From Asaia bogorensis (lineage in GTDB: Bacteria; Pseudomonadota; Alphaproteobacteria; Acetobacterales; Acetobacteraceae), in contig CAMCZJ010000012.1 of the NCBI GenBank assembly GCA_945886995.1, positions 1-24,566 of the forward strand: a stretch of 24,566 nucleotides of DNA, given 5' to 3'. The position numbers and the translations under genes were made by a program. Shown in pieces: positions 8,770 to 15,857 of this stretch; position 1 is the first letter of the stretch, and the number at the start of each line of letters is the position of its first letter. Below the pieces are notes generated by a model that saw nothing but the letters and a program-made list of their open reading frames with translations, searched no databases and was not told where the DNA came from.

Positions 8770-9387
8770 TCAGCGGCTGTAGAATTCCACCACCAGATTG
8801 GGTTCCATCTGCACCGGATAGGGCACATCGGAAAGCTTCGGCGCGCGCAGGAATTTGCCCTTCATCGCGCGGTGATCAATTTCCAGATACTCCGGCACAT
8901 CGCGTTCCGTGCTCTGCGTTGAATCGAGCACAGCGGTAAGCTGCTTCGACTTTTCCTTCACCTCGATCACATCGCCATTCTTCACGGAATAGGACGGGAT
9001 ATTGAGGCGCTTGCCATTGATCAGCACATGGCCGTGATTGACAAATTGGCGCGCGGCGAAGGGGGTTACGGCCAGCTTCATGCGATAGATCACCGCATCC
9101 AGGCGGCGTTCCAGCAATTCCACCAGGTTTTCGGAAGTGTCGCCCTTACGGCGCACGGCTTCTTCATAATACTTACGGAACTGCTTTTCGCCGATATTCG
9201 CGTAATAACCCTTCAGCTTCTGCTTCGCCATCAGCTGCACGCCGAAATCGGTCGGCTTCTGCTTGCGGCGCTGGCCATGCTGACCGGGGCCATATTCGCG
9301 CTTGGCGACCGGCGATTTCGCACGGCCCCAAAGGTTCACGCCAAGACGGCGATTGATTTTGTACTTGCTTTCAGCGCGCTTCGTCAT
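8770..9387 (-). CDS. rpsD: 30S ribosomal protein S4
   Basis: Primary 16S rRNA-binding protein that nucleates 30S assembly and, in other bacteria, also represses translation of its own mRNA. From the ATG at 9387 it has 205 residues: MTKRAESKYKINRR, the S4 N-terminal domain with YGPGQHGQRR, then the S4 RNA-binding domain (about 95-158: LERRLDAVIYRM, FVNHGHVLINGKRLNIPSY), ending VVEFYSR. A TTG two codons upstream (9393) is in frame, but the ATG has a GGAG ribosome binding site seven bases ahead and matches the usual N-terminus. It is a single-gene unit here, away from the rpsM-rpsK-rpoA cluster, with its own promoter, leader and terminator. Confidence 0.97.
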   Translation of the reverse strand: MTKRAESKYKINRRLGVNLWGRAKSPVAKREYGPGQHGQRRKQKPTDFGVQLMAKQKLKGYYANIGEKQFRKYYEEAVRRKGDTSENLVELLERRLDAVIYRMKLAVTPFAARQFVNHGHVLINGKRLNIPSYSVKNGDVIEVKEKSKQLTAVLDSTQSTERDVPEYLEIDHRAMKGKFLRAPKLSDVPYPVQMEPNLVVEFYSR

Positions 9388-9394
9388 GCGCAAA

Positions 9395-9414
9395 CTCCAT
9401 CGCGGATGCGATGG
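9395..9414 (-). promoter_or_regulatory. Hairpin covering the rpsD ribosome binding site (putative S4 operator)
   Basis: On the minus strand, CCATCGC (9414-9408) pairs perfectly with GCGATGG (9403-9397) around a four-base ATCC loop. The last two G of the 3' arm are the first two bases of the GGAG Shine-Dalgarno (9398-9395) that serves rpsD. The stem would therefore compete with ribosome binding. The pairing is seen directly; a role in S4 autoregulation is inference from how S4 behaves elsewhere. Confidence 0.6.
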
Positions 9415-9483
9415 CCTTTCTTGCTATGCCCATCAGGGCCTTGTTGTCCCGGTAGTCCCAGGCCGGCTGGCCAGGGCGGGCGC

Positions 9484-9502
9484 GGACCCCGAAGGCCCGT
9501 CC
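9484..9502 (-). promoter_or_regulatory. Second hairpin in the rpsD leader
   Basis: In the minus-strand leader, GGAC pairs with GTCC, and inside it CC pairs with GG around a UUCG loop, with three G bulged on the 5' side. It lies near the predicted 5' end of the leader (about 130 nt long). It may be part of the S4-responsive structure or only GC-rich background. Confidence 0.35.
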
Positions 9503-9523
9503 ACATTCCCGGAAAGAGTGCGC

Positions 9524-9552
9524 GTGATATTCCGCGCCTTAGGCCTTGTCAA
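9524..9552 (-). promoter_or_regulatory. Sigma-70-type promoter of rpsD
   Basis: On the minus strand a perfect -35 TTGACA (9552-9547) is followed after exactly 17 bases by TATCAC (9529-9524), four of six matches to TATAAT. Transcription would start near 9517, giving an rpsD leader of roughly 130 nt. The site overlaps the upstream, TTG-started extension of the small plus-strand ORF, which argues for that ORF starting later, at 9582. Confidence 0.75.
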
Positions 9553-9581
9553 ACCGCGCGCCCGGCCCCATCCCCGGTGGC

Positions 9582-9785
9582 ATGAGCGTATCCCGAGAAG
9601 ACATTCTGGTTCTTGGCCTGACGGCCGGTGTGGTGGGCAGCCTGGTGGGCGGCTTACTGCTTTATGCGGGCTTGGCCCTGGTGGTCGCCGGTTCCCATGC
9701 CGGCTGGCTGCTCGCTTTGCCGGCGGCACCCTTGGGTGGGGTGCTTGGGTATATTCTGGCCCGGCGTTTGGCCGCGCGCTTATAA
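9582..9785 (+). CDS. Small hypothetical membrane protein
   Basis: A 67-residue ORF divergent from rpsD and convergent with rpsU. I do not recognise a family. It begins MSVSREDILV, then has a long Gly-rich hydrophobic segment (about 8-36, with spaced glycines resembling GxxxG helix packing), a short GSHAG turn, a second hydrophobic segment (about 41-60), and a basic end RRLAARL. This suggests two membrane helices with the C-terminus in the cytoplasm. The ATG at 9582 is preferred over an in-frame TTG at 9546, because the earlier start overlaps the rpsD promoter. The ribosome binding site is poor (GGTGG only one base from the ATG), and no promoter is clear. It may be a real small membrane protein; the consistent membrane pattern is the main support. 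Confidence 0.5.
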   Translation: MSVSREDILVLGLTAGVVGSLVGGLLLYAGLALVVAGSHAGWLLALPAAPLGGVLGYILARRLAARL

Positions 9786-9789
9786 CGCC

Positions 9790-9831
9790 AAAAATTCAAA
9801 ACCGCGGCCCACGGGTTGCCCCGTGCCGCGG
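9790..9831 (-). terminator. Rho-independent terminator of rpsU
   Basis: Two stacked perfect stems, CCGCGG/CCGCGG (9802-9807 with 9826-9831) and CACGGG/CCCGTG (9810-9815 with 9820-9825), with a two-base bulge and a four-base loop. On the minus strand they are followed by a T-rich tract (9801-9790, TTTT then GAA then TTTTT). On the plus strand no T-tract follows, so it serves rpsU and not the small ORF. Confidence 0.85.
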
Positions 9832-9861
9832 ATTGCAATCAAAAACCCTGGAAAAGGGTAA

Positions 9862-10065
9862 TCAGAAGCCTTCGCGTTCGATCCGCTTGCGCTCAACCTT
9901 GCGGGCGCGACGAACTGCTTCCGCGGCTTCACGGGCGCGGCGCTCAGACGGCTTTTCGTAATGGCGGCGGATCTTCATTTCACGGAAGACCCCTTCGCGC
10001 TGCAATTTCTTTTTGAGCGCCTTCAGCGCCTGATCAACATTGTTATCACGAACGACGACTTGCAC
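9862..10065 (-). CDS. rpsU: 30S ribosomal protein S21
   Basis: Small basic 30S protein implicated in initiation on mRNAs with a Shine-Dalgarno. The 67-residue product reads MQVVVRDNNVDQALKALKKK, then a HYEKPSERRAREAAEAVRR segment and a basic C-terminus, the standard alphaproteobacterial form. A longer frame starting at a TTG (10074) adds MCR, but the strong AAGGGGG ribosome binding site (10075-10081) directly abuts that TTG. It sits nine bases before the GTG at 10065, and family members start MQV. The GTG is therefore chosen. It appears monocistronic, with a terminator downstream. Confidence 0.95.
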   Translation of the reverse strand: MQVVVRDNNVDQALKALKKKLQREGVFREMKIRRHYEKPSERRAREAAEAVRRARKVERKRIEREGF

Positions 10066-10158
10066 GCGGCACAACCCCCTTCATGGATCGCTGGTTCAAA
10101 GCAAAAGACGCGCAGCCGGTTACCCAGTGCCCGTCCAGAAATAAAGCTTCTAGCACGA

Positions 10159-10187
10159 TGATTCGCCGCGCCGGAAGCCCCTTTCAA
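10159..10187 (-). promoter_or_regulatory. Possible promoter of rpsU in the rpsU/def divergent gap
   Basis: On the minus strand, TTGAAA (10187-10182) and GAATCA (10164-10159) are 17 bases apart, about 94 bases before the rpsU GTG. The -10 match is weak. The same gap holds an AT-rich run (TAATTATATAAAAA, 10201-10214) just before def that could supply the def -10 box, but I see no convincing -35 for it. Confidence 0.3.
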
Positions 10188-10238
10188 GCCTTTTTCAGGC
10201 TAATTATATAAAAAGCTCAACCTTGTCGCGTGAATGTC

Positions 10239-10766
10239 ATGGCCATTCTGAAAATCGCCCGGCTGGGCCATCCCGTGCTGCTGCAACGGGCCGAGGCAGT
10301 GGCGGACCCGACGGTGCCCGAGATGCGCCGCCTGGTCGCCGATATGGTCGAAACCCTGGAAGATATTGGCGGGCTTGGGCTGGCCGCCCCGCAAGTACAT
10401 GTTTCCCTTAGGCTTTTTATCTGGCGCACGGCGGCGGGCGGGTATTCCGCCCTGTTCAACCCGGAAATCCAGCCGGTGGGGGAAGGGGTCGAGGAAGCCT
10501 GGGAAGGCTGCCTTTCCATCCCCGGGCTCCGCGGGGCGGTGCTTCGGCCAGCACGGGTCACCTTTCGCGGGCAGGATATCGCGGGCACAGTGATTGAAGG
10601 CGAAGCCGCCGGCATGGCCGCGCGGGTCATGCAGCATGAATATGACCATCTGGAAGGTATCCTGTACCCTATGCGTATGACGGATTTGTCTCGGCTTGGG
10701 TTTGTTGAGGAATTGGCCCGGTTCAACCCGCCGAAACCCGTTGAAAATGAAAGGCAAAAGCCATGA
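10239..10766 (+). CDS. def: Peptide deformylase
   Basis: Metalloenzyme that removes the N-formyl group from nascent proteins. From the ATG at 10239 it has 175 residues. All three family motifs are intact: GGLGLAAPQ near 43-51, EGCLS with metal ligand Cys91, and QHEYDHLEG with ligands His133 and His137 and catalytic Glu134. A GTG three codons upstream (10230) is also in frame, and neither start has a strong ribosome binding site. No fmt gene follows. Instead the stop overlaps the coq9 start as ATGA, so def and coq9 are translationally coupled. Function is firm from the motifs. Alphaproteobacteria often carry more than one deformylase, and whether this is the main one cannot be told here. Confidence 0.95.
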   Translation: MAILKIARLGHPVLLQRAEAVADPTVPEMRRLVADMVETLEDIGGLGLAAPQVHVSLRLFIWRTAAGGYSALFNPEIQPVGEGVEEAWEGCLSIPGLRGAVLRPARVTFRGQDIAGTVIEGEAAGMAARVMQHEYDHLEGILYPMRMTDLSRLGFVEELARFNPPKPVENERQKP

Positions 10767-11365
10767 TGGAAGCCGGACCGGATCGTGATGCGCGGGATGC
10801 CGCGCTGGACGCCATTTTGCCGCTGGTACCGCTTTATGGCTGGCAGGGCCGCGCCATTGCCGAGGGGCTGCGCGATGCCGGCATGGCGCCAGAGGATGCC
10901 GAATGGATGTTCCCGCGCGGCGCCATTTCGGCCATTGAGGCTTGGATAGATTTGGCCGACCGGCGCATGGAAGCTGCGGGGCTTGCCGCTGATCTGACCG
11001 GGATGCGTACCCATGAACGCGTACGGTTCCTGATCAAGGCCCGGCTGGAAGCGGCCGAACCGCACCGCGATGCGCTCCGCGCCGCGCTTTCCTTACTGGC
11101 TATGCCCTGGAATGCGCCGATTGCCGCGCGCAGCCTGGCGCGCAGCGTCAGCGCCATCTGGTATGCGGCGGGCGATAAATCTGCTGATTTTTCCTGGTAC
11201 ACACGCCGCGCAACTCTGGCCGCCATCTATAGCGCTACCTTGGCCTTTTGGCTGAGTGGGCGGGCGGATGGGTTGGAATCCGCGCTGGATTTTCTGGATC
11301 GGCGCTTGGCGGATCATGCCCGCTTCCAGAAGGGCTTGGCGCGCTTAAAACCCCGCGCGGCGTGA
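10763..11365 (+). CDS. COQ9 family protein (ubiquinone biosynthesis)
   Basis: COQ9 homologues bind lipids and support hydroxylation steps of ubiquinone synthesis. This 200-residue protein has the family hallmarks: a helical N-terminal half beginning with an acidic-basic segment and GWQGRAIAEGLRDAG, then the conserved stretch near 131-165 (IWYAAGDKSADFSWYTRR followed by LAAIYSATLAFWL). It overlaps def by four bases (ATGA). Bacterial COQ9 genes are largely alphaproteobacterial, which supports the assignment of the organism. No other ubiquinone gene is in the window. A probable terminator lies about 60 bases after the stop. Confidence 0.88.
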   Translation: MMEAGPDRDARDAALDAILPLVPLYGWQGRAIAEGLRDAGMAPEDAEWMFPRGAISAIEAWIDLADRRMEAAGLAADLTGMRTHERVRFLIKARLEAAEPHRDALRAALSLLAMPWNAPIAARSLARSVSAIWYAAGDKSADFSWYTRRATLAAIYSATLAFWLSGRADGLESALDFLDRRLADHARFQKGLARLKPRAA

Positions 11366-11424
11366 TCACGGTTGTAGTTCCCATCGGGCTGGCAGGGTCT
11401 TATAGACAGCTCGGGGTTTTGTGC

Positions 11425-11450
11425 GGCGGCGGATTCGCTGCCCCTTTTTT
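11425..11450 (+). terminator. Probable Rho-independent terminator after def-coq9
   Basis: GGCGGCG (11425-11431) pairs with CGCTGCC (11436-11442) with one G-U, around a four-base GATT loop. Two C and a run of six T (11445-11450) follow. It lies 60 bases after the coq9 stop but only two bases before the Shine-Dalgarno of the next gene, so it could also act as an attenuator in that gene's leader. Confidence 0.55.
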
Positions 11451-11467
11451 GTGAGAGGATGTTTTCC

Positions 11468-11971
11468 ATGGGTTTGAAGCGCTTGCTGATGGCGGCGATG
11501 CTGCCGGTTCTGGTTGCCGGCCCTGCTTTTGCGGCCACCTGCCTGCGGCCTGAGGAAAGAAAGGCCGCCGATACCTGGGCGCTGAACAGCTTCATGGCTG
11601 TCATGGCGCTGCAGTGCAAAGTCGAAACACGGGTCAGCAATGATTTCCGGACACCAAATCGGGGCGAACTCAAAGCCGCGCATGATGTTTTGCAAGGCTA
11701 TTTCCGCCGCGCGCATGGCGGGGCGGGGCAGACCCGGTTTGATCAATACTACACCAATATATCCCAGGATCATGCCTTGGATGCCGTGCGCGGCGGGTCT
11801 TTTTTCTGCCGCGATGCCGAGGTGATCCTGAATCAGGTGAAGGCGTTGCGTCCTGGAGAATTGGCTCAGTTCTCCATCAACCAGAACATTATCCAACCCC
11901 TGGAAGCGCCGGATTGTGGCGCGGCTGCTGCCGCCGCCCCGCCACGGAGTGCGAGCACCGCGCGGCGCTAA
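11468..11971 (+). CDS. Hypothetical secreted protein with four cysteines
   Basis: I do not recognise a family. The 167-residue product begins MGLKRLLMAAMLPVLVAG and AFA before ATC, a clear Sec signal with cleavage near residue 22-23. The mature part has four cysteines (25, 50, 114, 150), enough for two disulfides in the periplasm. Its C-terminal tail is Ala/Pro/Ser-rich. An ATG at 11459 is in frame, but the GAGAGG ribosome binding site directly abuts it. The site is nine bases from the ATG at 11468, which is therefore chosen. The gene stands between def-coq9 and the importer operon, 83 bases before livK. It may be independent of both. There is no motif from which to assign an activity. Confidence 0.75.
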   Translation: MGLKRLLMAAMLPVLVAGPAFAATCLRPEERKAADTWALNSFMAVMALQCKVETRVSNDFRTPNRGELKAAHDVLQGYFRRAHGGAGQTRFDQYYTNISQDHALDAVRGGSFFCRDAEVILNQVKALRPGELAQFSINQNIIQPLEAPDCGAAAAAAPPRSASTARR

Positions 11972-12019
11972 AAGCGCTGACATTGCAAATTCCCCTGGCC
12001 CATTGGCAAAGCCTGGGGC

Positions 12020-12038
12020 ATGACCATCTTTCGGTCAT
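12020..12038 (+). promoter_or_regulatory. Hairpin just upstream of the livK ribosome binding site
   Basis: ATGACC (12020-12025) pairs with GGTCAT (12033-12038) around a seven-base loop. It ends three bases before AGGGGAG (12042-12048), the Shine-Dalgarno of livK. No T-tract follows. It could end the previous transcript, stabilise the operon mRNA, or be chance. I found no convincing -35/-10 pair for the operon in the 83-base gap. Confidence 0.3.
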
Positions 12039-12054
12039 AACAGGGGAGTTTCCA

Positions 12055-13266
12055 ATGTCTCAGATCGCCCTTTCACGGCGGCAGGCGCTGCTGGTAGCGC
12101 CTGTCTTGCTCGCAGCACCCGCGATTGCGCAGGCGCAGCCGCGCGCCATCAAGCTTGGTATCATCCAGCCCGTCACCGGCGCGCTGGCGCAGGATGGCGA
12201 ATATGGCCGCCTGGGCGCGGAGCTTGCCATTGCCGATATCAATGCGGGCGGCGGCATCAAGGCGCTGGGTGGTGCCCCGATTGAAATGGTGTTCGGTGAT
12301 GCGCGTTCCACCCCCGATGGTGGCGTCGCCGAAGTTGAGAAAATGCAGGCCGAAGGCGTGCTGGCGATTGTGGGCGGTTTCGCGAGCCCGATCTGCCTGG
12401 CCGCTTCCCAGGCCGCATCGCGCTATGACCTTCCTTATATCGTGGATGTGGGTGTTTCGGATCAGATCGTCTCACGCGGGCTGACGAATACTTTCCGCTT
12501 CGGGCCTGGCTTTGGCACCGTAACGGCGACGGCTTTGGATAATCTGGTTGCCATCAATGATGCCGCCGGCAAGCCTTCCCGCACTGCGGTGATTGTCCAC
12601 GAAGATGGGCTGTTCGGGTCCGGCATGGCGCGGCTGCTGAATGCGGAATTGCCGAAGCGCGGCTTTCAGGTGCTGGAGACAATCTCTCACCCCACACCAT
12701 CGCGCGATATGTCCAATGTGGCGCTGCGTATTCGGGCGCTCAATCCTGATTTGATCATCCCGTCATCCTATTACGCGGAATTCGTGTTGCTGTCGCAAAC
12801 CTTGCAGCAGCGGCGCATTCGCCCGAAGGGGATTTATTGCATCCTGAATGGCGCGGCTTCCAATTTCCGCTTCGTGCGGGAATTCCCGGAAGCTGCCAAT
12901 CTGGTAATGGATTGCAATCATTGGGCCGATCCGCGCAAGCCAAAGACCGCTGATCTGCGCCGGCGCGTGGAAGCGCAGGGGCGCTTCTGGCTGTATAATG
13001 TGCCGCTGAATTATTCCGCTGTGATGCTATTCGCCGATGCGCTGGAACGCGCGGGTCGTGCGGATCGCGCAGCGCTGATCCAAGCGCTGGCGGCAACGGG
13101 CCCGGCTTTTGAGAGCCACATCATGCCCTATGGCCCGACGCAATTCGTCAATGGCCAGAACCAGGGCGGTGTGCCGGTGAATACGCAGGTGCAGAACGGC
13201 GATATCAAGGTGATCTTCCCGCGCGCCTTTGCGGACGCTCAGCCGATCTATCCCGTCACCGGCTGA
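12055..13266 (+). CDS. livK: ABC transporter periplasmic substrate-binding protein (branched-chain amino acid/amide type)
   Basis: Periplasmic ligand-binding protein of the LivK/amide type I fold that delivers a small solute to the LivHMGF importer. The 403-residue protein starts at the ATG at 12055, six bases after AGGGGAG. The signal peptide has a twin-arginine-like motif SRRQALL (7-13), a hydrophobic stretch and AIAQA before QP, so Tat export is possible. The mature protein opens IKLGIIQPVTGALAQDG, typical of the family, with AIVGGFASPICLA further on in the first lobe. The ligand cannot be read from sequence; members bind leucine, urea, short amides or aromatic acids. It is the first of nine close-packed genes; the next starts one base after its stop. 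The symbol marks the family, not the substrate. Confidence 0.92.
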   Translation: MSQIALSRRQALLVAPVLLAAPAIAQAQPRAIKLGIIQPVTGALAQDGEYGRLGAELAIADINAGGGIKALGGAPIEMVFGDARSTPDGGVAEVEKMQAEGVLAIVGGFASPICLAASQAASRYDLPYIVDVGVSDQIVSRGLTNTFRFGPGFGTVTATALDNLVAINDAAGKPSRTAVIVHEDGLFGSGMARLLNAELPKRGFQVLETISHPTPSRDMSNVALRIRALNPDLIIPSSYYAEFVLLSQTLQQRRIRPKGIYCILNGAASNFRFVREFPEAANLVMDCNHWADPRKPKTADLRRRVEAQGRFWLYNVPLNYSAVMLFADALERAGRADRAALIQALAATGPAFESHIMPYGPTQFVNGQNQGGVPVNTQVQNGDIKVIFPRAFADAQPIYPVTG

Positions 13267-13267
13267 A

Positions 13268-14143
13268 ATGGGCTACCCGCCCGAAATTCTGCTGGAGGCC
13301 GTGGCAAACGGCCTTCTGATGGGGGCTGTCTATGGGCTGGTGGCCTTGGGGCTCACGCTGGTTTACGGCGTGCTGCACATCATCAACTTCGCCCATGGCG
13401 CGCTGCTGACGCTTGCCATGTACGCGGCCTATGTCGCGCATGGCGCCTTTGGGCTGGACCCCTACGCTGCGATGATCCCGCTGGCGGGCTTGTTTTTCGT
13501 GTTGGGCTATCTGGTGCAGCGCCTGGTGATTGGCCCCGCCAGCCGTGGCGATGATTCCAATATGCTGCTGGTGACACTTGGCCTTTCGATCATCATCGAA
13601 AACGCCATGCTGGCGATTTTCCGTTCCGATACCATGACCATCCGCGTGCCCTATGCCATGTCCATGGTGGAGCTTGGCGATGTGCTGCTTTCCTTGCCGC
13701 GGCTGATCGGCTTTGGCGTGACGCTGCTGGTGGCCTTGCTTTTGTTTGTGCTGATGACGCGCACCGATACTGGGCGCGCCATTCGGGCAGTGGCGAAAGA
13801 ACGCACCGGCGCTGCCTTGGTTGGTATTGATGTCGCACATATTTATGCCGTGACCTTTGGCATCGGCACCGCTTGCCTTGCCATCGCGGCCTGTCTTTTG
13901 CTGCCTTCCTTCTATGTCTCGCCCCGCGTTGGCAATGCCTTTGTGCTGGTGGCTTTCACCATTGTGGTGCTGGGCGGTATGGGCAGTGTGACAGGCGCGC
14001 TGCTGGGCGGGCTGTTCATTGGTGTGGTGGAAAGCCTGAGCGGTCTTTATTTCGGCGATAGCCTGGGCCAGATCGGGATTTTCCTGATTTTCATCCTGGT
14101 GTTGCTGCTGCGCCCAACCGGGCTTTTCGGGGCGCGCGCATGA
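13268..14143 (+). CDS. livH: Branched-chain amino acid-type ABC transporter permease (LivH)
   Basis: Inner-membrane permease of the LivH family, 291 residues. It begins MGYPPEILLEAVANGLLMGAVYGLVALGL and then LVYGVLHIINFAHG, the characteristic LivH N-terminus. About eight hydrophobic segments follow, with the cytoplasmic coupling-loop region TGRAIRAVAKERTGAALVGID at about 170-190 contacting the ATPases. It ends LLLRPTGLFG. The ATG at 13268 is one base after the livK stop; upstream in-frame codons are inside livK. The end overlaps livM as ATGA. Confidence 0.94.
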   Translation: MGYPPEILLEAVANGLLMGAVYGLVALGLTLVYGVLHIINFAHGALLTLAMYAAYVAHGAFGLDPYAAMIPLAGLFFVLGYLVQRLVIGPASRGDDSNMLLVTLGLSIIIENAMLAIFRSDTMTIRVPYAMSMVELGDVLLSLPRLIGFGVTLLVALLLFVLMTRTDTGRAIRAVAKERTGAALVGIDVAHIYAVTFGIGTACLAIAACLLLPSFYVSPRVGNAFVLVAFTIVVLGGMGSVTGALLGGLFIGVVESLSGLYFGDSLGQIGIFLIFILVLLLRPTGLFGARA

Positions 14144-15099
14144 CCGCCCGCGAAACCCTGCCCATTCTGGGCTTTCTGATCTGCGCTGTGCTGGTTTCCT
14201 TGTTCGTGACCAGCAATGTGGTGCTGAATTTCCTGGTGTTTACGTTGATTCTGGCGATTGCAGCGCAGGGCTGGAATCTGCTCGGCGGTTATGGTGGGCA
14301 ATATTCCTTCGGGCACGCCGCGTTTTTCGGCATGGGCGCTTATGTGAGTGCCATTCTGCAACAACGCTTTGGCGTGAATGCCTATCCGGCGGTGGCCTTC
14401 GGCATCGCCGCCGCCGCGCTGCATGGCTATGCGATTGGTGCCATGGTGTTTCGCGCTGGGTTGCGCGGTTCCTATTTCGCGCTGGTCACGCTTGCCTTTG
14501 CGGAGGTGCTGAGGATTCTCGCCAATGCGACCGAGATCACGGGTGGTGCGGCAGGCTTGCTGATCAGCCTCAATCTCGGCGCCGGCAATCTGCAATTCGC
14601 TGATCGGTCGAGCTTCTTGATCCTGGGTGCGGTGCTGCTCGCGCTTGCCATGCTGATTACGCTCGCCGTGGAAAAAAGCCGGCTGGGCGCGCAGTTGGTG
14701 GCGGTGCGAGAAAACGAGGCAGCGGCGGCAGCACTTGGTGTGGATATTCTGGCGGTGAAACTGCGTACCATCAGCCTATCGGCTGCACTCACCGGTGCGG
14801 CGGGCGCGCTTTATGCGCAGTATTTCCTTTATATTGACAGCAATATCGCCTTCGGCACCTGGATTTCGGTGGAAGCTTTGCTGGCGCCCATTATTGGCGG
14901 CGCGGGTACGGTATTTGGTCCGCTGATTGGTGCGCTGATCCTACAAGGCCTCGGTGAGGGCACCAAAATGCTGATCGGCAAAATCCCAGGCCTTGATCTG
15001 ATCATTTTCGGTGTGTTGCTGATCCTAGTGGTGCGCTTTCCGTTGCATCGTATCCCGGGGCTTTTGGCCGCGCGCTGGCGCGGCAAGGGGGCGCCATGA
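14140..15099 (+). CDS. livM: Branched-chain amino acid-type ABC transporter permease (LivM)
   Basis: Second inner-membrane permease of the importer, 319 residues with about eight to nine hydrophobic segments. LivM hallmarks are GWNLLGGYGGQYSFGHAAFFGMGAYV near 45-70, the coupling-loop stretch SRLGAQLVAVRENEAAAAALGVD near 185-208, and GAGTVFGPLIGAL near 255. It overlaps livH by four bases at its start and livG by four bases at its end, both as ATGA, so synthesis of the two permeases and the ATPase is coupled. Confidence 0.94.
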   Translation: MTARETLPILGFLICAVLVSLFVTSNVVLNFLVFTLILAIAAQGWNLLGGYGGQYSFGHAAFFGMGAYVSAILQQRFGVNAYPAVAFGIAAAALHGYAIGAMVFRAGLRGSYFALVTLAFAEVLRILANATEITGGAAGLLISLNLGAGNLQFADRSSFLILGAVLLALAMLITLAVEKSRLGAQLVAVRENEAAAAALGVDILAVKLRTISLSAALTGAAGALYAQYFLYIDSNIAFGTWISVEALLAPIIGGAGTVFGPLIGALILQGLGEGTKMLIGKIPGLDLIIFGVLLILVVRFPLHRIPGLLAARWRGKGAP

Positions 15100-15857
15100 C
15101 AGGGCAGGGCAGGGATCCCGCCTTCCTGGCAGTGCGCGACCTGACCAAGCGCTTCGGCGGGCTGACTGCAGTGTCGGAGGCGACTTTCGATGTGCGGGAA
15201 GGCTCGATCACCGGGCTGATCGGCCCGAATGGTGCCGGCAAGACCACGCTTTTCGCCATGATCGCCGGCTTTGAACAGCCAAGCGCTGGGCTGGTGTTGC
15301 TGGATGGTGAGGAGATCACCGGGCGCAAGCCGCATGATCTGGCGAAGCTTGGCCTGGCGCGCACCTTTCAGATTGTGCAGCCCTTTGCGGGGCTTTCCGT
15401 GCGCGAGAATATCGCTGTCGGTGCCTTCTTGCGCCTGCCCAAGCGCCGCGATGCCCTGGCACTGGCGGAAGAAGTAGGCCAACGCCTTGGCCTTGGCCCG
15501 CAACTCGACAAACCCGCGGCAGCGCTGACGGTCGCAGGGCGTAAGCGCCTGGAAGTGGCGCGCGCATTAGCCACGCGCCCGCGCATTCTGTTGTTGGATG
15601 AAGTATTGGCGGGGTTGAATCCTTCTGAGCTTCGCGATTTTCTGCCGGTATTGCAGGATATTCGCGCGGGTGGTGTCACCATTCTGATGATTGAACATGT
15701 GATGCAGGCGGTCATGAGCCTTTGTGAACATGTGCATGTGATCTCCGGCGGGCGGATCATCGCCTCTGGCGAGGCCGCAGAGGTGGTCGGCAATCCCGCA
15801 GTGATTGAGGCCTATCTTGGCCCTGGGGCCGCGCAAAGGTTGGCCGGCCATGCTTGA
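15096..15857 (+). CDS. livG: ABC transporter ATP-binding protein (LivG type)
   Basis: First of the two ATPases that power the importer, 253 residues. Walker A is GPNGAGKTT at 43-51, Walker B is RILLLDEVLAGLNPSE, and the switch His is in MIEHVM. The signature motif is LTVAGRKRLE, not LSGGQ; degenerate signatures are usual in LivG-type subunits. In a LivG/LivF heterodimer the partner supplies a canonical one. It overlaps livM by four bases and livF by eight. Confidence 0.93.
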   Translation: MTGQGRDPAFLAVRDLTKRFGGLTAVSEATFDVREGSITGLIGPNGAGKTTLFAMIAGFEQPSAGLVLLDGEEITGRKPHDLAKLGLARTFQIVQPFAGLSVRENIAVGAFLRLPKRRDALALAEEVGQRLGLGPQLDKPAAALTVAGRKRLEVARALATRPRILLLDEVLAGLNPSELRDFLPVLQDIRAGGVTILMIEHVMQAVMSLCEHVHVISGGRIIASGEAAEVVGNPAVIEAYLGPGAAQRLAGHA

